A stretch of DNA of 9,465 nucleotides from Deltaproteobacteria bacterium (GTDB taxonomy: Bacteria > Desulfobacterota > DSM-4660 > Desulfatiglandales > B25-G16), in NCBI GenBank assembly GCA_003646935.1, contig QMLW01000040.1, forward strand, positions 1-9,465, read 5' to 3'. The notes beneath the pieces are model-generated. The model saw only the letters and a list, made by a program, of their open reading frames with translations. It was not told where the DNA came from and ran no database searches. Position 1 is the stretch's first letter. The number at the start of each line of letters is the position of its first letter. This document shows, in pieces, positions 6,490 through 9,465 of this stretch. Position numbers and translations under genes: made by a program.

Positions 6490-7382
6490 TCTATCCCGTT
6501 CACGAACTTCACCATTCTCCTCAAGATATCCTTAAGGAGATCATCGGGCAGGAGACCTCGCCTGGATAGACCACTCTTACAGTCCTCGGAAAGCTCCTCA
6601 GCCACACGCTCCACGTCTCCGTGTGTTCGATAGAGATCCCCCATCTTGGATCGAAATGCTCGTGCTTCCCGTTTGGCCCTTTCCGCGAATCCCTTTCCCT
6701 CGGGGTGTGTCAAGGCACCGTAGTGCTCGAAACAGATGATTTCCGCACCGAGCTTGCCGAGCTTCTCTATGCTCAGTTGAAAATCATCGTAGTTGGAGCT
6801 GCCCATGGGAAGGATACGCTCCTCGGTTAAGGTCCCCATGCCATCCGACGGGAAAAGGGCATACTCCCGGGGGAAGAACAGTGCAATACTACACACCGAG
6901 TGCCCGGGGGCATTGATGAACGGGAGGCCGACACCATCTCCCAGGTCAAGCGCGGTGCCCCCTTCAACGGTCATGTGAACGGGAAAGCCCTCCCCGACCA
7001 AGTCGAGCGGCCTCAGTTGCTCTAATGCTCCTTCCCTATCCAAAAATAGGTTATTATAATCCTGTATTGCCGTTAAGGCCCTTTGGTTGGTGAGCACGCC
7101 TGCCCCCACCCTCGACACCACCACCTTTACCCATGGCCACTCCCGCACGAGGTATGGAGCCATGCCAAGGTGATCGTAGTGGGTATGAAGGATGATAAGG
7201 TAGCGGATCCTCTCGAGGTCTATCTTAAGGCCTTCGAGCTGGTTCAGTACGGTAGGCAACACATGGGCCATGCTCCCCCCGACCAATGCGTATACATCTC
7301 CCTTCAGCAGATATGAACAGAGCTCCTTATGGCCTACGAGCTCAATCCTCTCGGTTATGGCACCCGGTTCCTCTATCCACAT
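6486..7382 (-). CDS. MBL-fold metallohydrolase, glyoxalase II-like
   Basis: This is a 298-residue soluble metallo-beta-lactamase-fold hydrolase. The metal ligands are complete: HTHYDH (His66, His68, Asp70, His71), His161 in APGHS, the bridging Asp180 in PSDGMG, and His220 in CFEHYG. This is the HxHxDH...H...D...H pattern of binuclear enzymes such as glyoxalase II, lactonases and thioesterase-like members. A C-terminal helical tail (about 225-298) rich in Arg, Lys and Glu follows the core. The family hydrolyses thioesters, lactones, phosphodiesters and other substrates; next to a CaiB-family gene and a beta-oxidation set, an acyl-CoA or acyl-ester substrate is a fair guess but not shown. The start ATG has GAGGG 8 bases upstream, weaker than its neighbours. 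It lies 110 bases after the CaiB-family gene on the same strand, probably cotranscribed. Confidence 0.88.
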   Translation of the reverse strand: MWIEEPGAITERIELVGHKELCSYLLKGDVYALVGGSMAHVLPTVLNQLEGLKIDLERIRYLIILHTHYDHLGMAPYLVREWPWVKVVVSRVGAGVLTNQRALTAIQDYNNLFLDREGALEQLRPLDLVGEGFPVHMTVEGGTALDLGDGVGLPFINAPGHSVCSIALFFPREYALFPSDGMGTLTEERILPMGSSNYDDFQLSIEKLGKLGAEIICFEHYGALTHPEGKGFAERAKREARAFRSKMGDLYRTHGDVERVAEELSEDCKSGLSRRGLLPDDLLKDILRRMVKFVNGIE

Positions 7383-7457
7383 AACCCAATCCCTCTATCG
7401 TTAATTTTATGGTAAGGAAATTCATCTTCTCATTTCTCCTGTCTCGCTATCGGGGGT

Positions 7458-7472
7458 ATTCGATATTCGAAT
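7458..7472. repeat. Short inverted repeat upstream of the MBL gene
   Basis: ATTCGA (7458-7463) and TCGAAT (7467-7472) are complementary arms separated by TAT, in the 110-base gap between the CaiB-family gene and the MBL gene. The arrangement suits a small operator for a dimeric regulator, but the arms are only 6 bases and no clear promoter adjoins them. Confidence 0.3.
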
Positions 7473-7492
7473 GTAGCTTACCTTTCTCCAGG

Positions 7493-8635
7493 TTAGACTG
7501 CGTCCTTTTTCACCAATCCCTCAATCTCTCCTTTGGTATAACCGATTTCCTCCAGGATTTTTTCTGTGCTCCCTCCGAACTCAACTGGCGCCGAGCGGAT
7601 GGAGCCGGGCGTTTCACTTAGCTTGACAGGAATGCCAAGGACCGTCCGGGATATCCCGTCCTTATCCCTGATCTCGCTGACCATACCCCTCGCGACGAAT
7701 AGCCTATCATTCAAGGCTTCGGTGATGTTTTGCACCTTGCCCCAGCACACATCACGCTCCCCGAGTATCCTAATCCACTCATCGAGGGTCTTTTTCTTAA
7801 AACTTTTTCGGAGGAAATCCAGGAGCTCCTCCCTGCGATCCTCATCGTACTGGAGCGCTCCGTATTCGGGCACACCTAAAAGTTCACAGAGATTCACCCA
7901 GAATCGGTTTTCCACTGCACCTATGGAGATATGCCTTCCATCAGCAGTCTCATATACATTGTAGCATGCATATCGGTGGGATAGCATAGTGTCTGACCTT
8001 AACGGAACGCGACCGTCTTTCTGAAGGAAATGCAGGGGTATCGGAAGAAGGCCCACCATGCCGTCCGTCATGGAGATATCGATGTATTGTCCCTCGCCGG
8101 TCCTCGCCCTCGCGATAAGCGCTAGGAGAATACCGATCACCGCGTTCATCCCTCCCCCGACTAGATCGGCTATCTGTATTCCGGGGATACACGGGGGCCC
8201 GTCCTTCTCGCCGATGAGATCCAGCACGCCGGAGAAGCTGAGGTAATTTACATCATGGCCTGCCATGTCGCGATGGGGTCCATCCTGACCATAACCGGTA
8301 ATCGAGCAATATATGATCCCCGGATTGATCTTTTTTAATGCCTCATAATCTATGCCCAGCCTTTTGGTCACACCGGGCCTGAAGCCTTCCATCAGGATAT
8401 CAGCGTTTTGTATCAGCCGAAAGAAGATCTCTTTGCCTTCCCTTGTCTTCAGGTTCAAGGTCATGTGATCCTTATTCCTGTTGACGGGAGATATCAAGAG
8501 GTCATCTTCCCTAAACCTCTTGTCCTCAATCGCTATCACCCTAGCCCCATGATCAGCGAGAATCATGGAGCAATAGGGACCCGGCAACATCCTTGACAGA
8601 TCTATTACCTTGATTCCCTCCAACGCACCACTCAT
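7493..8635 (-). CDS. CaiB/BaiF family protein, probable alpha-methylacyl-CoA racemase
   Basis: This 380-residue family III CoA-transferase-fold protein opens with LEGIKVIDLSRMLPGPYCSM (5-24). GYGQDGPHRDMAGHDVNYLS follows (114-133), then IQIADLVGGG (153-162), RTGEGQYIDISMTDG (178-192) and GAVENRFW (239-246). His127, Asp157 and Glu242 fall where I recall the His126, Asp156 and Glu241 of mycobacterial alpha-methylacyl-CoA racemase (MCR), and the surrounding AGHDVNYLSFSGVL text is closer to that racemase than to formyl-CoA or carnitine CoA-transferases. The likely role is interconversion of (2R)- and (2S)-methylacyl-CoA, so that branched chains can be used by acyl-CoA dehydrogenase. A CoA-transferase cannot be excluded, since Asp128 is also present. 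The frame extends to an ATG at 8665, but GGAGGG sits within that extension 6-7 bases before the ATG at 8635, which is chosen. First gene of a likely two-gene unit with the MBL hydrolase. Confidence 0.85.
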   Translation of the reverse strand: MSGALEGIKVIDLSRMLPGPYCSMILADHGARVIAIEDKRFREDDLLISPVNRNKDHMTLNLKTREGKEIFFRLIQNADILMEGFRPGVTKRLGIDYEALKKINPGIIYCSITGYGQDGPHRDMAGHDVNYLSFSGVLDLIGEKDGPPCIPGIQIADLVGGGMNAVIGILLALIARARTGEGQYIDISMTDGMVGLLPIPLHFLQKDGRVPLRSDTMLSHRYACYNVYETADGRHISIGAVENRFWVNLCELLGVPEYGALQYDEDRREELLDFLRKSFKKKTLDEWIRILGERDVCWGKVQNITEALNDRLFVARGMVSEIRDKDGISRTVLGIPVKLSETPGSIRSAPVEFGGSTEKILEEIGYTKGEIEGLVKKDAV

Positions 8636-8813
8636 GATCGCCCTCCACAAGTATCTAGTATGCATTCACACGTACCAATTACCATACCACGCCTCCAACC
8701 GGCAAGAAATGCTTCATGTTGTTTTTTGGCCGCTAACCGATCTGCGAAAAGGTGGAGTCTTTACACTAGCCGGCAAATATGAAACTCATTTATAGTTGAT
8801 CGGGGATATTCTA

Positions 8814-8841
8814 TTGACAATCGCACCCCCTTACGTATAAT
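8814..8841 (+). promoter_or_regulatory. Consensus promoter of tRNA-Leu
   Basis: TTGACA (8814-8819) and TATAAT (8836-8841) are both perfect sigma-70 hexamers, 16 bases apart. Only 9 bases separate the -10 box from the mature tRNA 5' end, so the leader would be very short, about one to three bases. Confidence 0.85.
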
Positions 8842-8850
8842 CGGACCAAT

Positions 8851-8935
8851 GCCGGAGTGGTGAAACTGGTAGACGCAGAGGACTCAAAATCCTCCGGACC
8901 TCGCGTCCGTGTCGGTTCGATTCCGACCTCCGGCA
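8851..8935 (+). tRNA. tRNA-Leu, anticodon CAA (reads UUG)
   Basis: The 85-base gene folds as a class II tRNA. The acceptor stem is GCCGGAG (8851-8857) with CTCCGGC (8928-8934) and discriminator A8935. The anticodon stem GAGGA/TCCTC (8878-8882 and 8890-8894) closes the loop CTCAAAA with anticodon CAA at 8885-8887. The long variable arm CGGAC-CTCGC-GTCCG is the leucine-type hallmark, and the T arm is GTCGG-TTCGATT-CCGAC. The 3' CCA is not encoded (the next bases are TTC) and must be added by a nucleotidyltransferase. The gene is transcribed divergently from the CaiB-family gene. No attachment-site repeat or integrase is visible beside it. Confidence 0.97.
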
Positions 8936-9150
8936 TTCACACCTGAGAAACTCAATATGGAAACCAGGGCATGGAGATGTCTTTTTTGTCCGCCTTATTC
9001 GGATAAATCTCATACACTATACCCCTTCCATGCCTACCGTCAACGGGTAATAACATATGTGTGAGTAGCCCTGCGTGTGAGAGCGTGCTTGAACCGGGAG
9101 ACCGCGTTTGATTTCTCACATTCATGAGCGGGAAGGAGAATGAGAACTAC

Positions 9151-9465
9151 ATGAGAAGGTTTTTCACGGAAGACATCACAGGGAAAGGTGATCTCATTTT
9201 TCTTACCGGCAAGGAGGCAAACCATATACGAAATGTCCTGAGGATGAAACGGGGCGATACGCTGATCCTCATGGATGGCAAAGGGCACCATGTTGAAGCA
9301 CGTATTGAAGAACTCTATCGCAAAGGTGTCAGGATTAAAATCATCAGGAATCTGCCCCCACCTCCCCCTCCTCCGATAGAGATTCACCTTGCTCAGGCAC
9401 TCATAAAATCCCGCCCCATGGACTTCCTTATCCAAAAGGCAACGGAACTAGGAGTAGACTCCATC
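9151..9465 (+). CDS. rsmE: 16S rRNA (uracil-1498-N3)-methyltransferase RsmE, N-terminal part, cut by the window edge
   Basis: The first 105 codons of a protein that is usually about 240 residues are present; the frame is open to the last base. RsmE methylates U1498 of 16S rRNA in the 30S subunit, using S-adenosylmethionine. The start MRRFFTEDI, then LTGKEANHIRNVLRMKRGD (18-36) and the beta-rich stretch to about residue 66, form the PUA-like RNA-binding domain. IEIHLAQALIKSRPMDFLIQ and KATELGV (76-102) open the SPOUT methyltransferase domain; its knotted SAM site lies outside the window. Between the two domains is a run of seven prolines (69-75), longer than usual. The ATG at 9151 gives the family-typical start and has AAGGAG at 9133-9138, a rather long 12-base spacing. 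An in-frame ATG at 9124 would add nine residues but lacks a ribosome binding site. Confidence 0.92.
   Translation, partial: MRRFFTEDITGKGDLIFLTGKEANHIRNVLRMKRGDTLILMDGKGHHVEARIEELYRKGVRIKIIRNLPPPPPPPIEIHLAQALIKSRPMDFLIQKATELGVDSI

Noticed and set aside
6242..6535. Plus-strand 97-codon frame starting inside the palindrome
   Set aside because: Starts in the operator, runs antisense into the MBL gene end and has no ribosome binding site; composition not protein-like.
8789..8825. Divergent minus-strand promoter for the CaiB-family gene (TTGTCA and TATAAA)
   Set aside because: The two hexamers are 20 bases apart, beyond normal sigma-70 spacing, and the leader would be about 150 bases; too weak to list.
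8851..8935. tRNA-Leu as an integration site for a genomic island
   Set aside because: No integrase gene and no second copy of the tRNA 3' end were found in the window.
8965..8990. Intrinsic terminator after tRNA-Leu (T-run at 8982-8987)
   Set aside because: The only preceding stem is CCA/TGG of three pairs; a larger pairing of GAGAT with ATCTC puts the T-run in the loop.

Overview
The window holds a catabolic acyl-CoA (fatty-acid beta-oxidation) locus on the minus strand. It lies between the start of a mobile-element or defence-type gene at the left edge and a tRNA-Leu plus the start of an rRNA methyltransferase gene at the right edge. GC content is moderate, Shine-Dalgarno sequences are strong (AAGGAGG/GGAGGTGAT types), and the encoded beta-oxidation proteins look bacterial. 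My best guess is a Desulfobacterota ('deltaproteobacterial') or related anaerobe. This rests on protein style and gene company only; no phylogenetic marker in the window settles it.

Layout, left to right. (1) 1-227, minus: the N-terminus of a DUF4338/DruA-type protein, which could be an IS transposase or Druantin DruA; it runs off the window. (2) 228-561: a gap holding a candidate promoter for that gene and two abutting, coding-looking but unassignable open frames. (3) 562-6154, minus: a three-gene set transcribed fadN (hydroxyacyl-CoA dehydrogenase/enoyl-CoA hydratase fusion) -> fadA (thiolase) -> fadE (VLCAD-like acyl-CoA dehydrogenase). This is the gene order and fusion order of Bacillus subtilis fadNAE, not of E. 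coli fadBA. (4) 6155-6485: the fadN control region. It has a TTGACT-17-TAAAAA promoter whose -10 box lies inside a perfect 26-bp palindrome. The palindrome arms TGAATGA/TCATTCA match the half-sites recalled for the Bacillus FadR (TetR family) operator. A 43-codon ORF overlapping the upstream gene by ATGA also lies here. (5) 6486-7382, minus: an MBL-fold metallohydrolase. (6) 7493-8635, minus: a CaiB/BaiF family protein carrying the residues of alpha-methylacyl-CoA racemase. (7) 8814-8935, plus: a consensus promoter and tRNA-Leu(CAA). (8) 9151 to the end, plus: the first 105 codons of rsmE.

Working together: FadE introduces the trans-2 double bond, FadN hydrates it and oxidises the 3-hydroxyacyl-CoA, and FadA cleaves the 3-ketoacyl-CoA, so one complete beta-oxidation turn is encoded. 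The racemase-like protein would let methyl-branched (2R)-acyl-CoAs enter the pathway by converting them to (2S). The MBL hydrolase could be a thioesterase or lactonase-type accessory enzyme, but its substrate cannot be read from the sequence. No acyl-CoA ligase, electron-transfer flavoprotein or TetR regulator gene is in the window.

Three start codons were moved inward from the longest open frame. For fadE (2355), fadA (3556) and the CaiB-family gene (8635), the ribosome binding site lies inside or against the longer reading. I saw no CRISPR array, prophage or unmistakable new system. The strongest unexplained signal is the palindrome at 6233-6258.
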